NCBI RefSeq assembly: GCF_013282725.1
Contig: NZ_CP054043.1
Coordinates: 124,001-188,000, forward strand
DNA: 64,000 bases
DNA from: Yersinia mollaretii ATCC 43969
GTDB lineage: Bacteria; Pseudomonadota; Gammaproteobacteria; Enterobacterales; Enterobacteriaceae
Direction of reading: 5' to 3'
This document shows, one piece after another, positions 35,895-45,815 of the stretch. Made by a program: the position numbers and the translations under genes. Under the pieces are notes generated by a model. That model did no database searches. It saw only the letters and a list, made by a program, of their open reading frames with translations, and was not told where the DNA came from. Numbering within the stretch: the stretch's first letter is position 1; every line of letters begins with the position of its first letter.

Positions 35895-38270
35895 ATGAAA
35901 ACATTAAAAAACTGGCAGTTAATAAATCAATTCCCCGACCATTTGGAATTACTCGTCGATGACCGTCATATATTTTGCCTGTATGTATTAGAGCAAAACC
36001 TCTGCCGCGTACTGATTAAACAAAATGGTGAACTGGCACTGAACCGCACCTGGAGTATTGCGCCGGAAGGGGATGTACCGTGGTCAGGGCGCGATCGCCT
36101 CAGTCTGGCAGGATTTTCTATTCCGGGTTATCAGTTGGAGCAGCATGAGCAACAGTTGATCGTCACCACTGACTGTCTGAGGGTCACGATTCACCAGCCG
36201 TTGCATCTGGAGTGGCAGTACAAAAATCCGCAGGGTGAATGGCAGCCACTGGCCGCCGATCGTCCCACCAGCGCTTATTTACTCAGTCCACAAGGCGAAG
36301 CGATTGCTCACTATCAACGCCGTTATCCCAATGAGCAATATTATGGGCTGGGCGAAAAAGCCGGTGACCTTAACCGGGCTGGCCGCCGCTTTGAAATGCG
36401 TAATTTAGATGCCATGGGTTATAACGCCGCTAGCACTGACCCGCTCTACAAGCACATTCCGTTTACCATCACCCGCCGTGATGAGGTCAGTTTTGGCCTG
36501 TTTTATGACAACCTCAGCAGCTGCTGGCTGGATTTGGGTAACGAGATTGATAACTATCATTTGGCTTATCGCCGTTATCAAGCTGAAGCTGGTGACCTCG
36601 ATTACTACCTGTTCCTCGGCCCCAAAGTACTGGATGTCACCAAAGCCTTTGTCCGCCTGACGGGCAAGACCCAATTTGGCCCGAAATGGAGTCTCGGCTA
36701 CAGTGGCTCCACGATGCATTACACCGATGCCCCTGATGCACAGGTGCAATTACAAAAGTTTATTGCGCTGTGTCAGCAACATGATATTCCCTGCGACTCT
36801 TTCCAGCTCTCTTCTGGCTACACTTCCATCAAAAACAAGCGCTATGTCTTTAACTGGAATTACGACAAAGTGCCTCAGCCAAAAGTGATGAGCCAAGCTT
36901 TCCTGCAAGCAGGCATTAAGCTGGCAGCGAATATCAAACCTTGCTTGTTGCAGGATCACCCAAAATATCAGCAGGTTGCGGAACGGGGGTTGTTTATCCG
37001 TGACGGCGAAACGGGCCTGCCTGAGCGCTCCTCATTTTGGGATGACGAGGGTTCCCACCTTGACTTCACCAACCCGGCAACTGTGGATTGGTGGCAGGAG
37101 AATGTGACTAAACAGCTTCTGGAGATGGGGATCGGCTCAACTTGGAATGATAATAACGAATACGAAGTGTGGGATGGCGAAGCACAGTGTCATGGATTCG
37201 GTGAATCGATCGCCATCAAACATATCAGGCCGGTAATGCCTCTGCTAATGATGCGGGCTTCAATGGAGGCTCAACAAACATTCGCACCAGATATGCGTCC
37301 TTATCTGATATCACGATCCGGCTGTGCCGGTATGCAGCGCTACGCTCAGACTTGGAGTGGTGACAACCGCACCAGTTGGCAGACGCTGCGCTATAACATC
37401 CGTATGGGGCTGGGGATGAGCCTGTCAGGGCTGTACAACCTCGGCCACGATGTGGGCGGTTTCTCTGGCGACAAACCGGAAGCTGAGTTATTTATTCGCT
37501 GGGTACAAAACGGCGTAATGCATCCGCGATTTACCATTCACTCATGGAATGATGACAACACGGTAAACGAGCCTTGGATGTACCCCGCCGCGACGCCGAT
37601 GATTCGTGATGCCATGACATTACGTTATCGATTATTGCCCTATTTCTACACACTGCAATGGCAGGCGACACAGGATGATGAGCCGATGTTGCGCCCCATT
37701 TTTCTCGATCATGAGCACGATAGCCGCACGTTCAAAGAAAATGATGACTTTATGCTGGGCCGTGACCTGCTGGTTGCCAGTGTCGTGGAGGCGGGCCAAC
37801 GTCACCGTCAGGTCTATTTACCGGATAATAATGTCGGCTGGTATTGTTTCCATACTGGGCAATGGTACAGCGGCGGACAGACCATCACGCTAGATGCACC
37901 ACTGGAACGTTTGCCACTGTTGGTGCGAGCAGGTGCCGCGCTGCCGCTATCACGGCGCATTGCCTCGGTGAATGCCAAACTGGATTCCCAACGCGAGCTG
38001 GCGCTCTACCCAACCAAAGGCGCAGATCAATCCAGCGGCATGTTGTTTGAAGATGACGGCGAAAGCCACCGCTGGCAGCAAGGCCACGCGCTATGGCTGA
38101 GCTGGCAGGTGAAGAGCGATAATCACCGGATTGATATTACCTTTAGCCGCACGGGGAGCTATCAACCGGCATGGCAGGAATTGAGGATTAACCTGCCCAT
38201 CGATGAGCAGCGCGAGTTGGTGATCAATGGTGTTGCAGGCCATACATTACGGCTAAATCAGCTTATTTAA
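35895..38270 (+). CDS. Glycoside hydrolase family 31 alpha-glycosidase
   Basis: A 791-residue GH31 enzyme without signal peptide, so it acts on imported sugars. The N-terminal beta domain contains YGLGEKAGDLNRAG; the catalytic barrel has the nucleophile in STWNDNNEYEVW (Asp near 418) and the acid/base Asp in WSGDNRTSW (near 488), followed by GHDVGGFSG. The nucleophile motif is of the WND type of alpha-glucosidases and differs from the KTDFGE of xylosidase YicI and the sulfoquinovosidase type. I took the ATG at 35895 rather than the overlapping GTG at 35892 for spacing. Exact substrate unknown. Confidence 0.9.
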   Translation: MKTLKNWQLINQFPDHLELLVDDRHIFCLYVLEQNLCRVLIKQNGELALNRTWSIAPEGDVPWSGRDRLSLAGFSIPGYQLEQHEQQLIVTTDCLRVTIHQPLHLEWQYKNPQGEWQPLAADRPTSAYLLSPQGEAIAHYQRRYPNEQYYGLGEKAGDLNRAGRRFEMRNLDAMGYNAASTDPLYKHIPFTITRRDEVSFGLFYDNLSSCWLDLGNEIDNYHLAYRRYQAEAGDLDYYLFLGPKVLDVTKAFVRLTGKTQFGPKWSLGYSGSTMHYTDAPDAQVQLQKFIALCQQHDIPCDSFQLSSGYTSIKNKRYVFNWNYDKVPQPKVMSQAFLQAGIKLAANIKPCLLQDHPKYQQVAERGLFIRDGETGLPERSSFWDDEGSHLDFTNPATVDWWQENVTKQLLEMGIGSTWNDNNEYEVWDGEAQCHGFGESIAIKHIRPVMPLLMMRASMEAQQTFAPDMRPYLISRSGCAGMQRYAQTWSGDNRTSWQTLRYNIRMGLGMSLSGLYNLGHDVGGFSGDKPEAELFIRWVQNGVMHPRFTIHSWNDDNTVNEPWMYPAATPMIRDAMTLRYRLLPYFYTLQWQATQDDEPMLRPIFLDHEHDSRTFKENDDFMLGRDLLVASVVEAGQRHRQVYLPDNNVGWYCFHTGQWYSGGQTITLDAPLERLPLLVRAGAALPLSRRIASVNAKLDSQRELALYPTKGADQSSGMLFEDDGESHRWQQGHALWLSWQVKSDNHRIDITFSRTGSYQPAWQELRINLPIDEQRELVINGVAGHTLRLNQLI

Positions 38271-38289
38271 TGTGCTGAAATCAGGCGGC

Positions 38290-38325
38290 AAAGCGGGTTC
38301 CAGACCAGAACCCGCTTTGTTTTAC
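38290..38325 (+). terminator. Rho-independent terminator after the GH31 gene
   Basis: A perfect 11-bp stem (AAAGCGGGTTC, 38290-38300; GAACCCGCTTT, 38307-38317) with a six-base loop is followed by GTTTTA. It closes the MFS-GH31 transcript 20 bases after the stop codon. Confidence 0.8.
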
Positions 38326-38470
38326 CGCCACTCTTTTGGTGGCGGAAGACCTTGATAGTTTCTCCACCTTTGCGATGTCGGTTATTCGCCGGCTATCGGG
38401 AATTAAAGAGATGCAAACCACCTTCGTGTTGCGTGAAGTCAAACCCTTGGATCACTTACCACTGGCGTAA
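38321..38470 (+). pseudogene. Truncated 3' remnant of an Lrp/AsnC-family regulator gene
   Basis: Directly after the GH31 terminator an in-frame stretch reads as the last 49 residues of an AsnC-family effector domain: LLVAEDLDSFSTF, then VIRRLSGIKEMQTTFVLREV and a stop at 38468. The pattern D-L-x-S-F...L-x-G-I-x-x-x-x-T-x-F-V-L-x-E-V is the family's ACT-like end. The helix-turn-helix half is missing and no start codon with a ribosome site is present, so this is a dead fragment left by a deletion that joined it to the GH31 locus. Confidence 0.7.
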
Positions 38471-38497
38471 ATTCCTGCAGGTGCTTTGGTCATCAAT

Positions 38498-39742
38498 TTA
38501 GGCCGCCAGCACTCGGTTTCGTCCCGATGCTTTTGCACGGTAGAGTGCCTCATCCATGCGCTTAAACAGGCTATCGGTGTCTTCACCCACCTGATGTTGC
38601 GCGACGCCGATACTGACCGTGAGCTGTGGCAGATTAGGTTGACATATCATCTGAATAGTTTCTCTAATAGATTCAGCCAGTTGCAATGCCCCTTCCAGAT
38701 TGGTTAACGGCAGGAGAATTGCAAACTCCTCGCCTCCCCAACGGAAAACAATATCGCTTTCGCGAATGATGGATTCCAAGGTTCTTGCCAACAAAATCAG
38801 AACTTCATCACCCTTATTATGCCCAAGCTGATCATTAATCGATTTAAAATGATCGACATCCAATAGAATCAAACTGAAGTTGTGGCCATAACGTTGGCTC
38901 TGAGTATGCGCATGTTCGACTAAGGGGAAGAACTGGCGTCGATTGCCTAAATCCGTCAGCGGATCTCGTAAAGCAGCATGTTCCAAGGCCTCTTCAAGGC
39001 GCTTTTGCTCGGTAATATCATGAATGACGCACAGCATCAATCGAATACCATCCAACTCGACTGGACCCGCATAGGTTTGCACGTGACGGGTATTGCCATC
39101 AGCTAATTTATGAATAAAGTTTAGCGGCTTATGCCCCCCCGGTAGTTTAGCGACCTCATTCATGACGGGCAAAACATCCCTCCCCATGGTATTGATTTCC
39201 CAAGTGTGCTTCATGCACAACTCATCCCGCGAATAACCATAGAAACGGGTTGCTGCCTGATTAGCATCCACGATTTGCCCTTCTCTCGAGGGATCAATGA
39301 GTAGCATCGGGGCCGTATTGGTATTGAACAATTGCTCATAAAAACCCAGCTCATCTCGTTGATAGGGTTTTGAGCAAAGTTGCCCCATATGGGGTTGAGT
39401 GAGCATCCTTTCGGAGATATAGAGCCCTTCAAAAACAATCACGTCACCATAGGGCTCTAGCTGAGTGAGGGAGAGTCGGCAGCTCAAGGGGAAGATATTT
39501 CCTGCGCTCTGAATTGTCCAGATCTCGACAATCTGATCATGACCCGCTAACGCGGGGAGGTAGGCATCTAACTGTTGCTGCGCATGGGCTGAAAATCGGC
39601 CATGACGCATTAATGGTAATGGGCAGTCACCTGCAATTTTTCGGGCTTCCTTGTTAGCAAATAACAATTCTTGAGTTTTAGGCACAGCAACCCAAACCGG
39701 CGTACTCAAAATATTTAATGCATCTAAGTAAGCTATCAACAT
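38498..39742 (-). CDS. PAS-domain diguanylate cyclase
   Basis: Makes cyclic di-GMP from two GTP. The 414-residue protein has an N-terminal PAS-like region (1-110), a clear PAS domain (about 130-245, NTAPMLLIDP to LCVIHDITEQKRLEEAL) and a GGDEF domain with LRDPLTDLGNRR and the active site RWGGEEF (near residue 335). The inhibitory RxxD site is present as RESD five residues before it, so product inhibition is expected. No membrane helix is seen, so it should sense a cytoplasmic or redox signal. It stands alone, tail to tail with the AsnC remnant. Confidence 0.92.
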   Translation of the reverse strand: MLIAYLDALNILSTPVWVAVPKTQELLFANKEARKIAGDCPLPLMRHGRFSAHAQQQLDAYLPALAGHDQIVEIWTIQSAGNIFPLSCRLSLTQLEPYGDVIVFEGLYISERMLTQPHMGQLCSKPYQRDELGFYEQLFNTNTAPMLLIDPSREGQIVDANQAATRFYGYSRDELCMKHTWEINTMGRDVLPVMNEVAKLPGGHKPLNFIHKLADGNTRHVQTYAGPVELDGIRLMLCVIHDITEQKRLEEALEHAALRDPLTDLGNRRQFFPLVEHAHTQSQRYGHNFSLILLDVDHFKSINDQLGHNKGDEVLILLARTLESIIRESDIVFRWGGEEFAILLPLTNLEGALQLAESIRETIQMICQPNLPQLTVSIGVAQHQVGEDTDSLFKRMDEALYRAKASGRNRVLAA

Positions 39743-40254
39743 AGGAATACCGATAGATATTTGGCATGTGGACAGAATACAGTTAATTGCCCTAGATTCA
39801 CTACATTTCGATTTCTAATAAATTCAATGACATGTATAACCATCAAAAAAGAGAAATGTCGAGGGGAGATAGCTCAGATGATAAACCCGCAGAGTGGCTC
39901 AATGAACGTGGGTCAACAGGTCTGCGGTAAAGGCTACAGTGATACATCCGCCGTATTAGCCGTTAACTATAACTTCTAATTTAGCCATTATTGTTAATTT
40001 ATCGACTATATTGCGGGCCACCATCAGTGTGGTCGGTTTCAATCACGGATTACAAAAGACTTCGTTCGACAGAGTGAGCAATCTGATGGGGAATTTGAGC
40101 TGACTGTCAAAAGGTACAATTTTATACCCACATATCCCCCGCGACAAACAGACTTCAACAGACGAGCGCGTCTATAGGAAAAATTAATATTAGCCTGATA
40201 AGTATAGATTTACTGGGTTTGATGTACTTCGGGAGATACTGCGAGACGTTAGAT
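39743..40254. other. Gap with a possible beta-barrel gene remnant
   Basis: This 512-base gap has no intact gene. A short open frame ending at 39979 finishes GYSDTSAVLAVNYNF, which has the alternating pattern and terminal Phe of an outer-membrane beta-barrel strand. It has no recognisable start, signal peptide or partner strands. It may be the last trace of a porin-like gene next to the tRNA gene. I see nothing clear in 39980-40254. Confidence 0.3.
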
Positions 40255-40328
40255 TGGAGCGGGTGAAGGGAATCGAACCCTCGTATAGAGCTTGGGAAGC
40301 TCTCGTTCTACCATTGAACTACACCCGC
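40255..40328 (-). tRNA. glyU: tRNA-Gly (anticodon CCC)
   Basis: A 74-nt cloverleaf on the minus strand. The acceptor stem is GCGGGTG/CACCCGC, the D arm contains GTTCAATGGTAGAAC, the anticodon stem is AGAGC/GCTCT with loop TTCCCAA (anticodon CCC), the T arm contains GGTTCGATTCC, and TCCA is encoded at the 3' end. It reads GGG codons, like E. coli glyU. Confidence 0.97.
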
Positions 40329-40459
40329 TTCGGTGTGCGGTTTGCATTATAACCGGTTCTTTGGCCTGGGCAAGCGAAGATATAGTCTAAGCGCCGGTAT
40401 TTTAAGCGATTAGATTAAATAAGGTATAAGCGCGGCTGTTTTCTGGAAGAGTTTTGCTC

Positions 40460-40484
40460 AATAAAAAGGGCGCCGTAGCACCCT
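40460..40484 (-). terminator. Terminator of lysS
   Basis: On the minus strand AGGGTGC-TACG-GCGCCCT forms a 7-bp stem (one G-U pair) with a tetraloop, followed by TTTTATT. It lies 27 bases after the lysS stop codon. Confidence 0.8.
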
Positions 40485-40511
40485 AAGAGGTTTACCGTTA
40501 ACCGATGTTGC

Positions 40512-42029
40512 TTATTTTACCGGGCGCATTGCCGGGAATAAAATAACATCGCGGATAGTATGACTGTTGGTAAACAGCATTACCATGCGGTCAATACCAA
40601 TGCCCAAGCCAGCCGTTGGCGGCAAGCCATGTTCCAGCGCAGTGACATAATCTTCATCATAGAACATCGCTTCGTCATCACCTGCTTCTTTGGCGCTAAC
40701 TTGATCAGCAAAGCGCTGAGCTTGGTCTTCAGCATCATTCAGCTCAGAGAAGCCGTTACCAATTTCACGGCCACCAATGAAGAACTCGAAGCGGTCAGTG
40801 ATAAATGGATTATCATCATTACGACGAGCCAGCGGAGAGACTTCTGCTGGGTATTCAGTGATGAAGGTTGGTTGAATCAGGTGGCTCTCTGCGGTCTCTT
40901 CGAAGATTTCGCATTGAACGCGGCCCAAGCCCCAGCTCTTCTCAACTTTGATGCCAAGTGACTCAGCAATCGCCAAGGCTTTATCCATATCGTCTAAATC
41001 TGCCACATTGGTTTCAGGGCGGTATTTGCAAATGGCTTCTTTCATGGTCAATTTGGCAAAAGGTTTACCGAAATCAAATGTCTGCTCACCATACTGCACC
41101 ACACTGCTGCCCAAAATATTTTCAGTCAGGGTGCGGAACAACTCTTCCGTCAATACAATCAGATCTTTGTAATCTGCATACGCCATATAGAGTTCCATCA
41201 TGGTGAACTCTGGGTTATGGCGCGGTGAAACACCCTCATTACGGAAGTTACGGTTGATTTCAAACACGCGTTCAAAACCACCGACAACCAGACGTTTCAA
41301 ATACAGTTCTGGCGCGATACGTAAGTACATATCGATGTCCAGCGCATTATGATGTGTCACAAATGGGCGTGCAGATGCACCACCTGGGATCACTTGCATC
41401 ATGGGGGTTTCGACTTCCATGAAGCCTTTTTCCACCATGAAGCTACGGATGCCAGACATGACTTGTGAACGCACTTTGAACGTATTGCGAGACTCATCGT
41501 TAGCAATCAGATCCAGATAGCGCTGGCGGTAACGGGTTTCCTGATCAGCCAGACCATGAAATTTATCTGGCAGCGGGCGCAGTGCTTTGGTCAGCAGACG
41601 CAGTTCGTTACAGTGGATAGACAGCTCTCCGGTTTTGGTTTTAAACAACTTACCGCGTGCGCCTAAGATATCGCCCAGATCCCACTTTTTGAACTCTTCG
41701 TTATAAACGCCTTCCGGTAGATCATCACGGGAAACGTACAACTGAATACGGCCACCGACATCTTGCAGCGTCACGAATGATGCTTTACCCATGATACGGC
41801 GAGTCATCATACGGCCGGCAACGGTCACTTCGATATTCAGCGCTTCTAATTCTTCGTTCTCTTTGCTGCCATACTCAGCATGCAACTGGTCAGAGAGGTG
41901 TTCACGACGGAAATCATTCGGGAAGGCAATTCCCTTTTCCCTTAGCACGGCCAGTTTTTCTCGACGAGCTTGTAACTCACTATTGAGTTCTTGCGCTTGC
42001 TCAGCGACTTGTGTTTTTTGCTCTGACAT
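40512..42029 (-). CDS. lysS: Lysine-tRNA ligase, class II
   Basis: Charges tRNA-Lys with lysine; a homodimer in the cytoplasm. The 505 residues equal E. coli LysS. The N-terminal OB-fold anticodon-binding domain (about 60-150, [16 protein letters not shown]) is followed by class II motifs: motif 2 at [20 protein letters not shown] and motif 3 at [13 protein letters not shown] near the C-terminus. It starts nine bases after prfB and is co-transcribed with it. Confidence 0.98.
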   Translation of the reverse strand: MSEQKTQVAEQAQELNSELQARREKLAVLREKGIAFPNDFRREHLSDQLHAEYGSKENEELEALNIEVTVAGRMMTRRIMGKASFVTLQDVGGRIQLYVSRDDLPEGVYNEEFKKWDLGDILGARGKLFKTKTGELSIHCNELRLLTKALRPLPDKFHGLADQETRYRQRYLDLIANDESRNTFKVRSQVMSGIRSFMVEKGFMEVETPMMQVIPGGASARPFVTHHNALDIDMYLRIAPELYLKRLVVGGFERVFEINRNFRNEGVSPRHNPEFTMMELYMAYADYKDLIVLTEELFRTLTENILGSSVVQYGEQTFDFGKPFAKLTMKEAICKYRPETNVADLDDMDKALAIAESLGIKVEKSWGLGRVQCEIFEETAESHLIQPTFITEYPAEVSPLARRNDDNPFITDRFEFFIGGREIGNGFSELNDAEDQAQRFADQVSAKEAGDDEAMFYDEDYVTALEHGLPPTAGLGIGIDRMVMLFTNSHTIRDVILFPAMRPVK

Positions 42030-42038
42030 CTCAGTTCC

Positions 42039-43137
42039 TTATAACCCGGCTTTCAAACTTGCTTCGATGAATTTGTCCAGATCACCATCCAGTACCGCTT
42101 GCGTATTGCGTGTTTCCACACCGGTACGCAAATCTTTGATACGGGAGTCATCCAGTACATAAGAACGGATCTGGCTGCCCCAACCAATATCGGACTTGTT
42201 ATCTTCCAGAACCTGTTTATCAGCATTTTTCTTTTGCATCTCAAACTCATACAGCTTCGCTTTTAGCTGTTTCATCGCTTGATCTTTGTTTTTATGCTGA
42301 GAACGGTCATTCTGGCACTGAGTCACAATATTAGTTGGAATGTGGGTAATACGTACCGCAGATTCCGTTTTGTTAACGTGCTGACCACCCGCACCGGATG
42401 CACGGTAAACGTCAATACGCAAGTCTGCCGGGTTGATTTCGATATCAATATCGTCGTCAACTTCAGGATAGACGAAGGCAGAGCTGAAAGAGGTATGACG
42501 GCGACCACCGGAGTCAAATGGGCTTTTACGGACCAGACGATGTACGCCAGTTTCAGTTCGCAACCAGCCAAATGCATACTCACCGATGATTTTGATCGTG
42601 GCAGACTTCAGGCCAGCAACATCACCATCCGACTCTTCAATGATTTCAGTTTTGAAACCCTTGGATTCAGCCCAGCGCAAATACATGCGCAGCAGCATGC
42701 TGGCCCAATCCTGAGCTTCTGTGCCGCCGGAACCGGCTTGCAGGTCCAGATAGCAGTTGGCGCTATCATATTCACCAGAGAACATACGGCGGAATTCAAG
42801 CTGGCCCAGTTTGCCATCGAGGATATCTAACTCAGCAACCGCTTCGTTAAACGTCTCTTCGTCGTCAGCTTCAATTGCCAACTCTAGCAAACCAGTCACG
42901 TCTTCCATGCCTTGATCCAATTGATCAATGGTGGTGACAATTTCTTCCAACGCAGAGCGCTCTTTACCCAGTGCTTGGGCGCGCTCAGGCTCATTCCAGA
43001 CGTCGGGCTGTTCCAGCTCGGCGTTTACTTCTTCCAGTCGCTCTTTCTTGGCATCATAGTCAAAGATACCCCCTGAGAACGGCTGTCCGATCAGACAGGT
43101 CCTGAATTCGGTTTTTTACCGGGTTTATTTCAAACAT
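42039..43137 (-). CDS. prfB: Peptide chain release factor 2 (programmed +1 frameshift)
   Basis: Releases peptides at UGA and UAA. Translation starts at the ATG at 43137, reads 25 codons ([18 protein letters not shown]...) to an in-frame TGA at 43060-43062, then shifts +1 and continues for 340 residues to 42039, giving 365 residues as in E. coli. GGQ is at AGGQHVNK and the SPF tripeptide that reads the stop codon is in RKSPFDSGG. The residue before SGAGGQ is Ala, as in most bacteria, not the Thr of E. coli K-12. Second gene of recJ-prfB-lysS. Confidence 0.97.
43059..43074 (-). promoter_or_regulatory. prfB autoregulatory +1 frameshift site
   Basis: The minus strand reads AGGGGGTATCTTTGAC: a Shine-Dalgarno-like AGGGGG three bases upstream of the slippery CTT-T followed by the in-frame stop TGA and C. 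When RF2 is scarce the ribosome slips +1 and makes full-length RF2. Confidence 0.97.
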
Positions 43138-43328
43138 GATTTAAAGTCTTACGTTGAGTCGTCGATGACGGAATGTCATTAGAACCGATAATTCTAACGG
43201 ATCTCAACGACGGTTTATAGCAAGTTGACTATATTTCCTGCTTACTGAGAACGACAGCCACGTTAACCGCCCGCTTGACTCCGAATCACTGACAGATGCC
43301 AGCCATTCGGGCGGTGTTGAGTGGTGAA

Positions 43329-45062
43329 TTAATAGGGCCACAAGTGCTGAATCAATAACTGGACACTTCGGTTACCGCGATACTCATTAATATCGAGTTT
43401 ATAAGCGAGTTTGACTTCACGCACACTGCTGTCCGGCCATAAGGTGGTATCGATATTAAAGGCAATGCCATCCAGCAACGGCCCGCCATTCAATGGCTCA
43501 ATCATGAGTTTCAAGTGGCGCTCACCCACCAGCCGCTGTTGTAAAATGCGGAATTTGCCGTCAAATGTCGGTTCTGGGAAGGATTGCCCCCACGGACCAC
43601 CATCGCGCAGCAGCTCTGCTGTTTCGATTGATAAGTCGTTGCCTTGCAGCTCGCCATCAGACCAGATAACACCTTCCAATTGGGAGGCATCCATCCATTC
43701 ACCGACTAAATCTGCAAAGCACTGGCGGAATTCATCGAATTTATCCTGCTCTAGCGATAATCCGGCCGCCATAGCATGTCCGCCAAACTTCAGAATCAAT
43801 CCTGGGTTCAAGGTGTCGAGGCGCTCAAGGGCATCACGCATATGTAAACCAGCAACACTACGGCCCGAGCCTTTCAGTAACCCCTCCCCCGCCGGAGCAA
43901 AAGCGATAACCGGCCGGTGAAAACGCTCTTTAATCCGTGAGGCCAGAATCCCCACTACGCCCTGATGCCACTCAGGATGATACATCGCGATACCGTAAGG
44001 TAATTCAGTGCTGGTGCGCTCCAATTGGTCACACAGTTGCAGGGCTTCGACCTGCATACCTTGCTCTATCTCACGGCGCGTCTGGTTTAGTGTATCAAGA
44101 TCGATTGCCAGTGCGCGGGCCTGAGCAATATCGTCACTGAGCAGCAGTGCCACTCCAATAGACATATCATCCAGACGCCCAGCGGCATTTAGCCGTGGAC
44201 CGAGGGAGAAACCCAAATCGTTCGCCGCCAGTTGACGAGCATCACGATTGGCCACTTCCAGTAACGCGCGAATTCCCGGACGGCATTTTCCCGCACGGAT
44301 GCGGCTAAGACCTTGGTGTACCAGAATTCGGTTGTTGGCATCCAGCGGCACCACATCTGCCACGGTGCCGAGTGCCACTAAATCCAGCAATTCAGCCAAA
44401 TTGGGTATGGCTAGCGCACGTTGTTCAAACCAGCCGCTCTCTCTGAGACGGGCGCGCAACGCTAACATCAGATAGAAGGTGACTCCTACCCCCGCCAGCG
44501 ATTTGGAGAGAAAATCACATCCGGCCAGATTTGGGTTAATAATGGCTTCAGCCGCAGGCAAGGTTTCGCCCGGTAAATGGTGATCGGTAACCAACACCTG
44601 AATGCCCTTGGCATGGGCCAAGTCCACTCCCGCATGGGAGGAAATTCCGTTATCGACTGTGACGATCAGTTCCGCGCCACGGGCAGCAACTTGCTCGACG
44701 ACTTCAGGGCTAAGCCCATAGCCATCTTCAAAGCGATTTGGCACTAGGTAATCAATATTGCTGCCGCCCATACTACGTAACGCTAGCACCGCCAATGCCG
44801 TACTCGTCGCGCCATCGGCATCAAAATCACCGACAATCACGATACGCCGCCGATCGGCCAGCGCTTGTTGTAGTAAGGTAACACCGACATCAATGCCGTC
44901 GAGTTGCTGCCATGCCAACAACCCTTTAACGCCGCGCTCCAATTCCTCGGCACTTTTTACGCCACGACTGGCGTAGAGACGGCGCAGCAGCGGGTGCAAT
45001 TGTGGCGGCAGATGGCTGTCATCTGCCACCTCACGACGACGAAGTTGAGTTTTCAGTGTCAC
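43329..45062 (-). CDS. recJ: Single-stranded-DNA-specific exonuclease RecJ
   Basis: 5'-to-3' single-strand DNase of the DHH family used in RecF recombination, mismatch repair and base excision repair. The 577-residue protein (same as E. coli) has motif I VGDFDADGATST, motif II VTVDNGIS, motif III VTDHHLPG and the DHHA1 motif KFGGHAMAAG. The start codon is GTG, as in E. coli recJ. It starts six bases after dsbC ends and so belongs to the xerD-dsbC-recJ run; prfB follows after 191 bases. Confidence 0.97.
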   Translation of the reverse strand: MTLKTQLRRREVADDSHLPPQLHPLLRRLYASRGVKSAEELERGVKGLLAWQQLDGIDVGVTLLQQALADRRRIVIVGDFDADGATSTALAVLALRSMGGSNIDYLVPNRFEDGYGLSPEVVEQVAARGAELIVTVDNGISSHAGVDLAHAKGIQVLVTDHHLPGETLPAAEAIINPNLAGCDFLSKSLAGVGVTFYLMLALRARLRESGWFEQRALAIPNLAELLDLVALGTVADVVPLDANNRILVHQGLSRIRAGKCRPGIRALLEVANRDARQLAANDLGFSLGPRLNAAGRLDDMSIGVALLLSDDIAQARALAIDLDTLNQTRREIEQGMQVEALQLCDQLERTSTELPYGIAMYHPEWHQGVVGILASRIKERFHRPVIAFAPAGEGLLKGSGRSVAGLHMRDALERLDTLNPGLILKFGGHAMAAGLSLEQDKFDEFRQCFADLVGEWMDASQLEGVIWSDGELQGNDLSIETAELLRDGGPWGQSFPEPTFDGKFRILQQRLVGERHLKLMIEPLNGGPLLDGIAFNIDTTLWPDSSVREVKLAYKLDINEYRGNRSVQLLIQHLWPY

Positions 45063-45068
45063 GGGTGA

Positions 45069-45785
45069 TTAACCCGCTGCTTTTACGGAAGCTTGATGCT
45101 TATTCAGCATCTGTAACATCTCTTTTGGCTCCATATATCCCGGAACCACAGTGCCATTTTGCAGCACAATGGCAGGTGTTCCCTGAATACCAAACTGCAC
45201 ACCTAGCTGGTAATGCTTGCTGATATCGGTTTTACAAGTCGCCGGTGAGATCTCGGTCCCTTTCATCGCGTCATCGAATGCTTTGTTGCGATCCGCCGTA
45301 CACCAGATGGAGCGCATATCTTTTTCCGCTTGAGAGCTTAACCCCTGGCGCGGGAAGGCCAGATAGCGCACGGTAATCCCCAGCGCATTATAGTCTTTCA
45401 TCTGTTCATGCAATTTATGGCAGTAGCCGCAAGTGATATCGGTAAACACGGTAACAACATGTTTTTCCTGCGGCGCTTTATACACGATCATTTCGCCGCT
45501 CAATGCTTCCAGCCGTTTAACCAGCGACTGATTGGTCACATTCACTGGCTGAGTCCCACTCACGTCATACAGTGGGCCTTGCAACAGATGTTTGCCGTCT
45601 GCAGAAATATAAAGCACACCACTTTCAGTCATTACCGTACTCAGACCGGGGATCGGCGACGGTTGGATATCCGCTTGCTGAATATCGAGTTTTTTCAGTG
45701 TCTGCTGGATAGCAGTATCGTCAGCATGAGCCAAACCAGTGAGGGCCGCGATTAACATCGGCAGCAGTAATAAACTTCTTTTCAT
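45069..45785 (-). CDS. dsbC: Thiol:disulfide interchange protein DsbC
   Basis: Periplasmic disulfide isomerase that reshuffles wrong disulfides, kept reduced by DsbD. The 238-residue precursor has a signal peptide (residues 1-21, cut after GLAHA), an N-terminal dimerisation domain and a thioredoxin domain with DITCGYCHKLHEQ (CGYC, near residue 118) and the cis-proline in IQGTPAIVL. A second Cys pair (WCTAD, ATCKTD) is the structural disulfide. It lies between xerD and recJ, as in E. coli. Confidence 0.97.
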   Translation of the reverse strand: MKRSLLLLPMLIAALTGLAHADDTAIQQTLKKLDIQQADIQPSPIPGLSTVMTESGVLYISADGKHLLQGPLYDVSGTQPVNVTNQSLVKRLEALSGEMIVYKAPQEKHVVTVFTDITCGYCHKLHEQMKDYNALGITVRYLAFPRQGLSSQAEKDMRSIWCTADRNKAFDDAMKGTEISPATCKTDISKHYQLGVQFGIQGTPAIVLQNGTVVPGYMEPKEMLQMLNKHQASVKAAG

Positions 45786-45815
45786 ATAAAAATCCTATCC
45801 TTTTCCACACGATAA

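Noticed and set aside
39861..39885. GGGGAGATAGCTCAG, which looks like the 5' part of a tRNA
   Set aside because: No anticodon stem, T arm or acceptor partner follows; chance likeness.
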